From: Jacaranda mimosifolia | Lineage: Eukaryota > Streptophyta > Magnoliopsida > Lamiales > Bignoniaceae | Length of the DNA: 64,000 bases | NCBI GenBank assembly: GCA_018894105.1 | Contig: CM032121.1 | Location: 20,370,730-20,434,729 of the forward strand | Reading direction: 5' to 3' | Shown: positions 34,660 to 45,790 of the stretch, piece by piece | Numbering within the stretch: position 1 is the stretch's first letter | Layout: each line of letters starts with the position of its first letter | Notes under the pieces: model-generated | Databases searched by the model: none | Seen by the model: the letters and a program-made list of their open reading frames with translations, nothing else | Told to the model about the DNA's origin: nothing | Position numbers and translations under genes: made by a program

Positions 34660-35850
34660 TTCTTCCTCACTATAACTACTTTGTTGAAATAGAGATGATA
34701 AAAGTATAACTATTGCCTCATTTTGTACAAATGGTGCCATGCTTGCAAATGTTCTACTGCTTTACCATCTTGTATAATCCCTTCTAAATAAATGCCAACA
34801 CAATTGAGCCAAAAGTAATACTTTCACTATGAGTTAGGGCCACAATAACTTAATAACTCAATTATTTCAGAGCAAGCATTAACATGACAAACATTTCTTT
34901 TATAACCATAAAGACGAGAAGCAAATATGTTTTTCTATATGGATGAAGTCCATCTTATTTGAGAAATGGCCAAAGATGGATCCATGCCCTATTACTTACT
35001 TGCAACCCATATGGAGATGCTCAAAGTTTGTACCATCGAATGACACTACCATCTCAACATAAAGAAATGACCTAATTGGAGAACATCTAAGAATAACTTG
35101 AATATCTAAGAAACTAGGGCAATAGGCCCTACAATAAATGAAAACAACTGTCTAAAACACTCCAAAAATGTAAATAGTCTTAAAGAAGACTCAAATCCAA
35201 CTTATACACCGTACAACTAGCTTGAATTGCCTCTAGAATACCCATTTTCCTCCAGACTTCCTTGTACGTCCGTTTAACCCTCAGGCTTTAATGGACCTAC
35301 TTTTTGTAGATAGGATATACGTTCAGCCATAGCCAATTGTGGAAATTTGAGTCAAACTTATAGCCAAGGTGACTAAAGAGTTGCTCTCCCAAGGTCTCAA
35401 GCAACTCACTAAAAAGGAACTCTGCCTAGTGAAAGGACCTACTGTGAAGGTCTCTCTAAGGGGAATTATAACTTTGCACTCAAAAACAACTATGGAGGTT
35501 AGCACAAACTTGAGAGAGGGAAGTTGGGGTGTTTTCTTTTCTTTGATGCTACTTGATTGATAGTGAGAGGAAGAGTAATTGAAAGTAGTGAAAATGGGTG
35601 ACTAGTGGAAATAGGTAGTTGAAGGGAGAGAAAGTGGAAAAGGATATGGTGTATAACACATCACCCAACATGCAAAATGAATAAACTATTTACTAGAAAC
35701 AAGCAGACAAACAGACACTCATCATATCAATGGTCTCACTTATATTTTGTTGTCAAATTCAAGAAAAATAAAATTTACCCAATAAGGTAGTAGTGATCAA
35801 ACTAAGTCTAGACTAAATTGGACTTTTGATCAAGACTTATGGGGACATTG
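34660..35850. other. Unassigned sequence in the second Tat-type region
   Basis: No recognisable domain. A plus-strand frame at about 35330-35558 (LTKKELCLVKGPTVKVSLRG) is open but unlike any family I know. Confidence 0.4.
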
Positions 35851-35854
35851 TTTG

Positions 35855-36490
35855 AATCTAAAAATAATTAATAGGAGCTCAACAAATAAAAGTCTCAAGT
35901 TTAGACGACAAGATTGTACAAATCTTAAGGAAGCAATCTATATTGATAAAATCCCATATACCCACAGCTAAAATGAAAATTCCAAACCTACATGGATGAT
36001 AAAGAGTCTAACATTGCAGTAGTTTCTCAAAAAACAAGAAGTAATTCAAGCTAATATAAATAATCAAACTCCTACAAGTTTTGGAGGATTTTCAAAATAA
36101 AGGGAGAGCCCTAATTGAAGGCAATGAATCTAAGGAAATGATTTTCTACTATTTGAAGGCAATATACTTTATTTATACATACAAATTGTAAACAATCTAA
36201 TCAATTAATCAATAATTATTCTTCTGCAAAGAATCTCTACACTCAATATCTCTTCGTTTGACTCTCTTCTTTTGTACTGGTTTTACACTGAAGGAATAAT
36301 AGCAATTTAATTTCTAGGATCATGTTTCTTATTTGATTTCTTTGCGGCCTTTGCATTCACTTGAAGTTAATATTATGCATGCGATTTGATTTATTGAGAA
36401 TTTATACAAACAACTGGCAAAGAAACGTCAAAGGTGTTCGTTTGATACACTTCAATCAATCATTTGAAAAAGTTTTAGGTTTGAGGGCAT
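35855..36490 (+). mobile_element. Tat-like LTR
   Basis: After ATGGGGACAT the sequence TGTTTGAATCTAAAAATAAT begins. Its end has an ordered set typical of Tat LTRs: ATCTCTTCGTTTGACTCTCT, TTCTAGGATCATG, TTATTTGATTTCTTTGCGGC, TGCATTCACTTGAAGTTAA and ACAAACAACTGGCAAAGAAA. A TATA-like TTTATTTATACATAC is near 36168. The exact right end is uncertain, and the partner LTR was not found. Confidence 0.5.
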
Positions 36491-37229
36491 TTACTTATGC
36501 TATTTTTGTACAATTTCACTATTGTACATAGTGTGCATATATACATACATTAACATGCCTAAGCACCACGAAAATAATTTAAATTTTTGAGCTGACACTA
36601 ATACTTGTCGATATATAGTTCAGATAATTAAGTCATTTTACATCATATAAGAATTTTGTGAGGCAGATGCGTTGAAAATATAATATGAACCAAAGCAAGC
36701 TAAAAGTGGACTAAAATGGTTATATCTTTGTACTAAAAGAAAATGGGTTCACATGGAAAATAAATAGAGAGAAAAATGAAGATGTAGAATTGGAAAAAAT
36801 AAAGATGTGTTAATGAACTCGAGAGCTCAATTTCAATGATACTTATATTTTACCTTAAACTGTATATATAAAAACCACAATGTCAACATCAATAATCAAA
36901 AGACTAGAACTCCTAAGTCTTTTACCGCCACTAGTGATGTGGGTTTCACAATTTGAAAATTCGATTCAAGTGATGCGTTGACAAAGAAGTGGTTCTTCAA
37001 TTTATGATATAAACAACTGCTATAATTGATAGGCGCATGTCCAATAATAAACTTCTAATGGTCAAATTAGAAAAAAATAAATTAAAAGAGCAATACTAGA
37101 TGCTTGAGTAAAGAGCATACGGGAGTACCCCAAATCAACATAAAATGAAGATATTTATGAAAGTTAGGAGAAACATTCGTTATCATAAATGTGGGTCATT
37201 CCTTACTAATAATGAGCCCAATCAAAATA
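36491..37229. other. Intergenic, no gene recognised
   Basis: AT-rich. If the copia element on its right inserted in the methylesterase gene, the gene's missing 3' end should lie here, but I could not read it on the minus strand. Confidence 0.5.
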
Positions 37230-38164
37230 CAAGCTACCTATGTATGGGTATGGGTGAGCATCAGTCGGTTCGGTAAAATTTACCAACCGAACCGATCGGT
37301 TAATTTACCGAATTGTATGAAAAATTTAACTGTTTACTACACCGAAATATTCGGTTAACCAGTAGAATTGACCGAAAAATTTCGGTTTGGTTCGGTTAAT
37401 TCATCGATTGTCCATTTTATTTTATTTTTTTCCTTCTCAATATTTAACAATAACACAGTAGTCAGCAGCAGTGCATAAATCACACACAGCAACAGCAGCA
37501 GTAGCAGTAGCAACAACAAGACTCCAGCAATCAAATTCACAACCAAAATCAAACTAGTACGCCAAAATTCCATGTCAATCAATTAACACAGCAACAGTGC
37601 AAATTCTACTCCAAAATCAAATTCATAAGCACATTCCAGAAGCTAAACCTTGAAAAATTCAAAGCAAACGTCCAACAACACCTACTAATGAGAAACAGAC
37701 AAATTGTAACATAATTATACAAGTTCAAAACAGAACATAAGCAACAAAATCCCAAGCTCCATTCAAAGTAAAGATCCAAAAGCAGCTACTGAAGTGCAAA
37801 TTGAAACAAAATTATATGAACTTATAACAACATAATAGAATGGCAGCAGAAAACCAACAACAGCCAACTCAAAGTCTGAACTGCATAGACTTCCCTACAA
37901 AACATCTCTACCTTCTGAAACCCAACCCAAAAACATCTTGACTGATATCAAATCAGCTTCAGAAAAATCAGCAACTTCGAAAGCAAAACAATATTACTAG
38001 AATTCCAGCAACCAAGAAGATGGCAGAATGATTGAATCCGAAACCTCTTATTACTCTGAAAAAACATATATATTGATTATTACTGATTAAAACAAGAATT
38101 GCACCAAACTAAGATATAATTTTAACAGAAATCAAATACTTGAATAAATAGAGAAAGTACCAAA

Positions 38165-40363
38165 TCAACAGCTAATTCCACTTAGGCCACTTCCACCAAA
38201 TCCAATAATTGGCAAATCTGAATTATCAAAATAAGTTATTTAATTTTTAAATGCACATAAAACCAAATAGAACATGTAAATGATATGTGAAAAAAGATTA
38301 TAACATACCATTCTCAAACTTCTCAACTTCCTCTAAATCTTCTTCAACATTTAATTGATGAGACTTTCGTAGCCAATCTTGTGCACATATCAAACCTTCC
38401 ACCACCTTAGGAGTTAAAGAACTTCTGAATGGATCAAGAACCCTCCCGCCAGTGCTGAAAGCAGATTCAGAAGCTACTGTGGAGATAGGAACAACCAAAA
38501 TATCTCGAGCCATGAGTGAAAGGATTGGAAATCGCTCAGAATTGAGTTTCCACCACTTTAGAATATCGAAATCATCTTTATCATCTTGCAAGGCCTCATC
38601 TAAATACAAATCAAGCTCGGATTTTCATCAAAACCACTTCACTCTCTATTTTTTGCTTCTTGGCCATTAACTCATAATGTCCTCTTGGCTTCCCAATACC
38701 CACTAATTCACTACTCAAAGTTGCACTTGATTGACTTGTTTCATTTGAATGGTCACTCTCAGCTTGAAACATCTTCTTGTACTCCTTAAATAGATCATAA
38801 AGTGCCTCTTTCACTCTCTCAAACAAATTGCTACCATCATCAACACCATAAATATCACAAAAAGCAACTTCCATTGCCATAAATTTTTCACGAGGATCAA
38901 GTACAGTAGCAAAAAAAATAAGTTTATTCATTCTCTCAATATTTCCACAATATTTGTCAAACTTTGTCTTCATTCTTATACCCATTCCCCTCACATTTAA
39001 ATCATCACTTCGAGTCCATTTTGGGATTGCACCAAGTAAATCACTAATTTCTGTCCAAAATGTATTAGATGTAACGAACAATGAAATGCGCAATATGGTA
39101 TCATAAAAAAGTCGCAACATAGCGGTCATTCTTCTCGCAACATCCCAATCTATAAAACCCTTTGAACTTACATCAACATCAACTTTGAAGTATGGATCTG
39201 TTAACTCAAATATTTCAAATGCTCTCTCATACTTCTCAGCTACACTCAACATTAAATAAGTAGAATTCCACCTAGTGCACACATCTAAACACAATGAACT
39301 CTTGCACACACTCTTTGAATTTCTTAAGTCTAGCTGGAGATTGCCTAATATATTTCACTGCCTCCCTAACCCATTTGATTGATGAATCTAAATCCTTTAA
39401 ACCATCAAGCACAATTAGATTGATTATGTGAGCAACACACCTCATATGTAAGTACTTGCAATTTCAAATACTAGTTCCCCAATTAATAAATTTCTTTTTC
39501 AAGTGATCAATTGCAACATCATTTGAGCTAGCATTGTCCACTGTAATAGTAAATACCTTATCTATCCCCCACTCAAGTAAGCATGTCTCAATTGCCCTAC
39601 CAATCAATTCACCCTTATGACTAGATATTTGACAAAAATTCAAGATTTTGTTATGCAACTTCCAATCCTTATCAATGAAATGAGCAGTGATGCACATGTA
39701 ATTAATTTGCTGAATGGATGTCCATGTGTTAGTAGTTATAGAAATCCTTTGCTCATTCTTTTTCAAATAATTTTTCAAAACCAATCTCTCATCCATATAC
39801 AACTAAAAACAATCACGTGAAACAGTCCATCTAGAAGGAATTTTGAACCTAGGGCATGCATCACGCATAAACTGTTTAAACCCTTCTACTTCGACAAATT
39901 TAAATGGCAGCTCATTAATAATAATCATACGTGCAAGACTTTGTCTAATAGCTAATTGATCAAACGTCCAATTTAACAACGTACCCATATTTTCACAATC
40001 CCCCAATGTTTGCAAAGACAAGTGTTTTTGTTTCCCATCTTCATTACCTAGCATCTTCTTGCATGCTTTCACGTGATAGTTAAGTGCACTGGTACCATTT
40101 CTCCTAGTATCAGCAGCATATTCTTTTTGACAATACTTGCATTTGCCTTTGATGAAGCCCTTTTCTTTATCAACAATCATCTCAAAATGTTCCCATACTT
40201 TTGACCTTTTTTTTGGGAGCTTCTCGGATTTTTCAATTTCATCACTTTCGGGTATAGATACTAAATTTGAATTCTCCTCTTCTTGGGTGCCTTGTGGCAT
40301 TTTATGGGATTCTTGAGAATCTGAAAACATCTGAAAAACACCAAACAATCCACAAATTAACAT
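38165..40363 (-). pseudogene. hAT (Ac-type, RICESLEEPER-like) transposase
   Basis: Right to left: BED finger KVWEHFEMIVDKE, KCKYCQKEYAADTRRNGTSA, LNYHVKACKK (40200-40070); then PSRWTVSRDCF, a TAG (39803-39805), ITTNTWTSIQQINYMCITAH, TITVDNASSND (39740-39530), CTRWNSTYLML (39260), and the C-terminal dimerisation domain WWKLNSERFPILSLMARDIL, PISTVASESAFSTGGRVLDP (38560-38430). A small last exon is likely: donor G|GTATGT (intron 38308-38218), acceptor AATTCAG, ending DLPIIGFGGSGLSGISC at TGA 38165. An acceptor-like TTTTTCAG before 40333 suggests a 5' UTR intron and that translation starts at MFSDSQE. Breaks: stops at 39803 and 39464, frameshifts near 39300 and 38630. Everything else looks intact, so inactivation is recent. 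Confidence 0.92.
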
Positions 40364-40869
40364 GAATTAGTTTTCCATATTTGAATTAGTTTAAAGAATC
40401 TACTAAATAATTGGATGGTTGTTACAGAAATATATATTACTAAGTTTGATGGTTGTTACAGAAATATCTATTGCAAAGTTTGATGGTTGTTACAACTTGG
40501 AATTGAAAATTTAGTATAACAAATCAAATCCCACTAAAGGTTTGTGACCTTGTCTGATTAATTCCATAAATGCTTATGATACTTGTTATTTTAAATTTTT
40601 AAGCACAGAGAATCTGCTGCTAAATCACCAGCCATTTTGATATATATTAAACTCATGTGGTGAAACCATGCAATTCTTCTAGTAGGTCATTGTCAAATAT
40701 TTTCAGAGATATCTATCTACTAGAAAGTAAATTCTTGCAGTGGTTGACTGGGGGCCCGAAGGGGACCTTACTTTCAAGAGATAAAGAGATAAAACAAATT
40801 GGAAAAAAGAATAAGAGAAAAATAAAGTACTCACTTCGTGGTGACTGGTGAGTAGTGAGGAGAGATCTC

Positions 40870-41350
40870 AGATCAATGGCGACTGGCGACAGTGGTCAAT
40901 GGGTGACAGCGTTGTGACGGTGGTCGGTGGATGGGCTGGCGACGGGTGAGGACTAGTAGAGTTGAGGACTGGTGCTCAGTGGATGGGGAATGGGCAGTGG
41001 GCACTGAGGCGAGGGCGAGCTCGAGGATAACGATTAACTGGGTTTGGGAGTAGGCAATCGAGAGCCGACATCCGGCGACGGCGAGGACTGGCTGACTCAG
41101 GCTGAGTAGATGGGGAGTGGGCACCGAGGCGAGGGCAAGGCCAAGGATAACTGAATACTGATTAACTAGGTTTGGGAATGGGCGATCGAGAGCCGGCGTC
41201 CGGCGAAGACTGGCTAATTCAATGGATGTGGAGTGGGGCAGTGGGCACGAGGCGAGGGCCGAGGGGCGAGGATAAATAGGTTTGGGAGTGGGCAGATCTG
41301 GCGAATGTGTGAGAGGCTGAGAGCAGAGCTTACTGAGTGTGTGAGAGCAG
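40870..41350. other. GC-rich direct repeats at the 5' side of hAT B
   Basis: Segments such as GGGGAGTGGGCACCGAGGCG, GAGGGC, TTAACTRGGTTTGGGARTRGG and CGAGAGCCGRCRTCCGGCGA occur two or three times, at about 40980-41080, 41110-41200 and 41225-41300. They lie between the subterminal repeats and the transposase, where promoter and leader would be. Confidence 0.65.
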
Positions 41351-41616
41351 CGCTTAGTAGCTTACTGACTCAAATGAGGTGTATAAACCAAACCCTTGTA
41401 CAAAACGACGTCGTTTTGTTTTGGTCAATTCGATTTTTAACCAATTTTTTCTAAAAATTAACCACACCGCACCGAAAATCAAAAATCTAAAAAAAATTAA
41501 CCATTAACCGAACCGAAAATAAATTGTACAAAATGGTTCGGTGAATTCGGTTTTGGTTCGGGCGGTTAATCAATTTTTTTAGTTAATGGATAATTTTGCT
41601 CACCCCTATGTATGGG

Positions 41617-43186
41617 GGTTGGTGAGCTCCAAAAAAGGATCCATTTGTTCATCATGAAGAATGAGTTGATCTCCTTTATGTTCTATGCTAACTAGTTTTG
41701 AGAAATTCTTATGCAAGATGGTATGAAAATTTGAAAAAGAGTTTTCCAAAATTGAGGTCATAAAGGAACCGTACATCAGAAATAGTTGCATAGTTATCGA
41801 GGCTATTGTTGAACCGGAAAATATCTTGCTCTGGGCCTCTTTTGGAAAATAGAAAATAGAAGGACCTTAATTGCATGGCAATCATAAGTGGAAAGATTTA
41901 CTAGAATTAATTCATCCAATTAGTTGGGCTCCATGGGCTTATGCTAGACATCAACTATGGAGATTAAGTCCTCCGAAATTAATAAAGATTAATTGAAAGA
42001 GTAACTAATTTAAAAGAGTTTAGACTAATTGAAATATTAGATATTCAATAAATTACAAAGAGTTGTGAGCACATATCTAATTAATTGGTAAACCTAATGG
42101 GTCACACACAAAAGCCTTAACCACTCTAATTGGAATTGAAGAACTCTAGGGAGTTAGAAAATTAGATTGGTCGTTTAGAAAAGATCAAGTTGACTAATTA
42201 AGAATTGGTCATGATGGATTGATTAATTTAAAGTGTTAAATTACTAAATAATTTAAGGAGTTAAATTAGATCAGTTAAATTAAAGGGTTAATTTAATTTA
42301 GGCCATGTGACAATTTAATTAGTCTTACTAACTTAAAGAGTTAAGTTGGTTTAATTAAATTAAGGAGCTAGTTTAATTAATTTGATAATCTAGTTTCGAA
42401 GGTAAAATCAATAGGATTTTTAATTTACTAATTACAATAGGATTTTGATTAGTAGAAATTAAATGTCCTACTTGGCATGCAAGTTGGCACCACTTGGAAG
42501 AAGGGTGTGAAGGACACATCTAGAGGATTCTTGATGCATCAATCACACTTTATATAAGGAACTCTTTCCTCCAAATTGGCCAGCCATACACACCCCAAAA
42601 TCACCCTCCTCTCATTTTTGTTGTGAACCAAAACTTCCTCCCTAGATTCTTTCCTAAATTCTCTCTTTTCCAAACTATCTCTCATTTGTCGTCCAAAATT
42701 CCTCATCCATTCTCCATCCTTCTTCTAGTAAAAAAAATGAAGAATTAGAGTGCTTGTAAGGTGTGTGGATACCATTGTAGATACCAAACATGGGATATTT
42801 TTTTGGTGAACAAAGAAAAGTCCATGGAACAAGAGTTCGTCATCCTTCATTGGCGGTTTTGAGGATTTTCTCTAGCCAATATTATTGATGCCAAGTTGCA
42901 AGGTTTTGAGGACATGTTGGAGGCCTTTAGATGCTGTAAATTGAGGCTAAGAAGTGAGGAATAAAGATCCACGGAAGATGAAGTGGTAGAGATTCAACCG
43001 AGGAGTCAAGAAGAGCTTCTTCATCTTGATTTTTGAAGAATCATCAAATGTACATAATGAGTCTACCTAAATCCATCTTTAAGGCATAAAATAAGATCTT
43101 TAGTGTGTAGTGAATCAAGTTATTTCATATGATGAAATTTCTAAATTCCATTGTGCGATTGGATCCTTGCTTCACCATTCACTTCA
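41617..43186 (+). mobile_element. 5' LTR of the copia element, main part
   Basis: GGTTGGTGAGCTCC and GGATCCATTTG, then GAATGAGTTGATCTCC, GAAATTCTTATGCAAG and further blocks match the 3' LTR from 49335. The first 19 bases (CAAGCTACCTATGTATGGG, 37230-37248) lie left of hAT B. A TATA-like CTTTATATAAGG is at 42549-42560, with a CT-rich leader after it. The end ...TTCACTTCA at 43186 is followed by the primer site. Confidence 0.9.
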
Positions 43187-43188
43187 AG

Positions 43189-43202
43189 TGGTATCAGAGT
43201 CA
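43189..43202 (+). other. Copia primer binding site (tRNA-iMet)
   Basis: TGGTATCAGAGTCA lies two bases after the 5' LTR and is complementary to the initiator tRNA-Met 3' end. Confidence 0.9.
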
Positions 43203-45072
43203 ATTTTTTACCTAATTTTAGATTTACTTTGAATTGATTCATGTGATGGATTGATTCATGATTTCAACTTCTTGATTCAATTAATGGATTTAAGATTTTG
43301 GAGTCATTGCTTGTGGCTCTTGATGTAATGAATTGAATTATGTCAATATATGCTAGATAGTGATTTAGTTTACGTTGATATAATTTTGATTCATATGCTA
43401 GATGATGATTTAGCATGATATTGATGTTAAATTATGATTTATCATATTGTTAATTGCTTGAAAAAGTTTTGGCAATTTTTGTATTCAATTGGATTGGATC
43501 TTCTTGAAGTAGTTTATTGAACAGTGATTCAATCTTGTTGATTTTTGAAGCAAGATTGTGGAGTTTAATTTTCAGTTTTAAAGTGTTTACAATCTGAAAA
43601 TTTGTCAAAATGAGGATGAAATAATATTTTGGAAGTGTCCAAAGATTTTTGCCTAGCATAATAGCTCAAAAGAGCAAAGAAAATGTACCTAACGGTTTAG
43701 TCCAAGGGCTTCTAGCCCCGGCCAGCATCAAGGGCAATGGGCATCCCTATCACACGCCTGGGCAGCCAATAGTAGCTATTGCCCGGCCCAGCCATGTGGT
43801 AATGTTTTTCCTTTGCAATTTTGAATCATTTTTGCTTGCAAAAACTCATTGTTTTTTCCTATTTTGGTGCAAAAGTGTTATGTAACTCTTCAAGTTAATG
43901 TTGGACATTTTTGCATGCTTTAATGCCAAGTTTAAGATGCTCTTCAAGTTTTTGCAAAGTTATGTTGCATAATTGTTATGCTAATTTTGCTAGTTATTAA
44001 TTGTTTATGTGATAAACTTTTAATTATTGATTTGAACATCAAATCTCATATCGTTAATTTAATCGTTGAATATTATGGATAGATGGGGATGAACATGAGC
44101 CTTTAATTTGATTTAAATTGATTCAATATTGATTGAATGGGTTGTAATTAAATGAGTCTTACATGCCTCTTAAATTTCATCATGTAAATGCCTTTCTTAT
44201 TATTGTAATGAGAGTAGAACATTTAGGTGGGGAGGGTTTCCTTTTCTTGTAATTGTTGCAAAGAGGCAAAGGAGGTCAAGGAGAACTTGGAAGCCTAAAG
44301 AGCCATGAATGCATAGGATGTATTCATGTAATAAATAGGATCTATTAATTTTATTAACCCACCTAAATCAACCAAGTGGTAGACCTATAGCTCTAAGTAC
44401 ATCACTTCGTTAAAGCTCATGCTCATCCCAAGTTTAGATGCATGCTAGGTTTATTTACTTATTTAAGCTTTCTTTATCATTTGATTTATGGTGATGCAAA
44501 TTTAGGATAGAGAACCTAAATAAGCAAAGATAAAAATGAAGAGATCTTCCAAGCAAAAAAATTCCTCACTTAGAAGAGTTTAAGTTTCGACAATATAAAG
44601 TCAAAACGGATAAAATTAAATGGGGTTTAATAATTCATACCTTCTACCAATATTTATGTGACATAAGATGCTACCACAATTATATATTATCTCATGAGTT
44701 GTGGAACACATTTTTATTGGAAAGCAATGATCACTACCTAAGCATTAGATGCACTTTATTGTGACTTGACTATGACATTGTCTCACAAGTTTTAGAGTGT
44801 TCATAGTTGAGTGCACAATTAAAGAATGATTAGTATGTCCAACTTAATATCTAGCAATATAGATGTTGCACAAGTCGTGAGTCTATATAAAAAGCAAGGC
44901 AAAACATATAAAGGATTGCATAGAGATGCAATTGGTAAAAGTTACCTACCTTAGGGTCATGAATGGATGTCTCACGAGTCGAGGATCCACAAGATATACC
45001 TTTTAGACCTTAATTCTCACTAGAAAATGTGATTTTTTGAATTTCTTTTGAGGGTAAGTTCAACCAAATACT
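43203..45072 (+). other. Long untranslated leader of the copia element
   Basis: No domain is readable for about 1.87 kb. It has a short GC-rich block at 43695-43800 (CTAGCCCCGGCCAGCATCAA and GCCCGGCCCAGCC) and four scattered motifs like TCTCACGAGTYGWGGA (near 44692, 44784, 44872, 44972). Confidence 0.6.
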
Positions 45073-45790
45073 TAATAAATTGATTGGGTCAAACTACCAT
45101 GATTGGTTAAGAAACCTCAAGATTGTTCTAGATTCCAAGAAATAGACTTATGTCATAACTCAAGGCCTACCGAATACCATAGAGAACAACGCTGATCAAG
45201 GGACAAGTGAAACGTTCACAAAATATGTTGAGGATGACCTCCAAACCCATTGTCTCTTGATGGCATCAATGTCCAATGAACTCCAAAAGTCCCACGAATA
45301 CATGAAACATGTCAAGGACATTTGCACTCACAAGTGATGTATGCAGTGCAAACTAGGCATGAGAGATCCATATTGTCCAAGAAAATTTTTTAGGGTTAGG
45401 ATGGTTGAGGGACCAAGTGTCCATGACCATTGTTTAAAGATGATTGGGCTTGTTGAGAAGCTCTTCACTTGGACATGGTTATAGACAATGATTTCTACGT
45501 GGATGAGATCTTCCAACCCTTGCTAAGTTAATTTGACCAAAGTATTGGTCATAGCATAGAAGACCATGAAAAAGGACAAGCTTCTAATGATTATTTTCTC
45601 CTCCCACTTTAAAGGCTCAAGAAAGGGGCAAGAAGAAGAAGGGTTATTCTTCTAGGGGAAAACAACCATTGAAGGCGTCCAGAGGAGTCAAGAAAAAGAA
45701 AGAGGATAAAAGGATGCAACTTGTTTCTATTATAGTGAACTAGGGCATTGGAAGCGCAATTGCAAGAAATACATTACAACCTTAAGGAAG
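45073..45790 (+). pseudogene. Copia Gag remnant with zinc knuckle
   Basis: Reads LIGSNYHDWLRNLKIVLDSK, then a TAG, TYVITQGLP, FTKYVEDDLQTHCLLMASMS, NELQKSHEYM, VRMVEGPSVHDHCLKMIGLV (after a shift), KKDKLL.IIFSSHFKGS-like sequence and finally CFYYSELGHWKRNCKKY at about 45720-45775. Copia Gag normally has a CCHC knuckle (CFHCGKPGHWKRNC); here the second Cys is Tyr. Many shifts. Confidence 0.8.

Larger units (their letters stand above)
29745..36490 (+). mobile_element. Second Ty3/gypsy Tat-type element, heavily decayed
   Basis: An integrase relic (29745-30840) is followed by antisense coiled-coil-coding sequence (about 31300-32340), several kilobases of unassigned sequence, a polypurine-like ATGGGGACAT near 35844 and a Tat-like LTR (about 35855-36490). 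The same order (plus-strand integrase, antisense ORF, LTR) holds in the element at 1-7910. The join between these parts is inferred; other insertions may lie between them. Confidence 0.55.
37249..41608 (-). mobile_element. hAT transposon B with near-complete transposase
   Basis: Left end TATGGGTGAGCATCAG and inverted right end TAGGGGTGAGCAAAAT form a short terminal repeat. A perfect 8-bp target duplication TGTATGGG flanks it (37241-37248, 41609-41616). Subterminal arrays of AACCGAACCGA/TCGGTTCGGT fill about 150 bp at the left and 200 bp at the right end. The transposase lies on the minus strand. The right-hand interior (40870-41350) is unusually GC-rich with GGGCAGTGGGCAC-type repeats, probably the promoter/5' UTR side. 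It sits inside the copia 5' LTR and so is younger than that element. Confidence 0.95.

Noticed and set aside
37355..37582. Leucine-rich hydrophobic frame resembling a membrane protein
   Set aside because: It is a translation of a CAGCAGCAACAACAG repeat in hAT B; not conserved coding.
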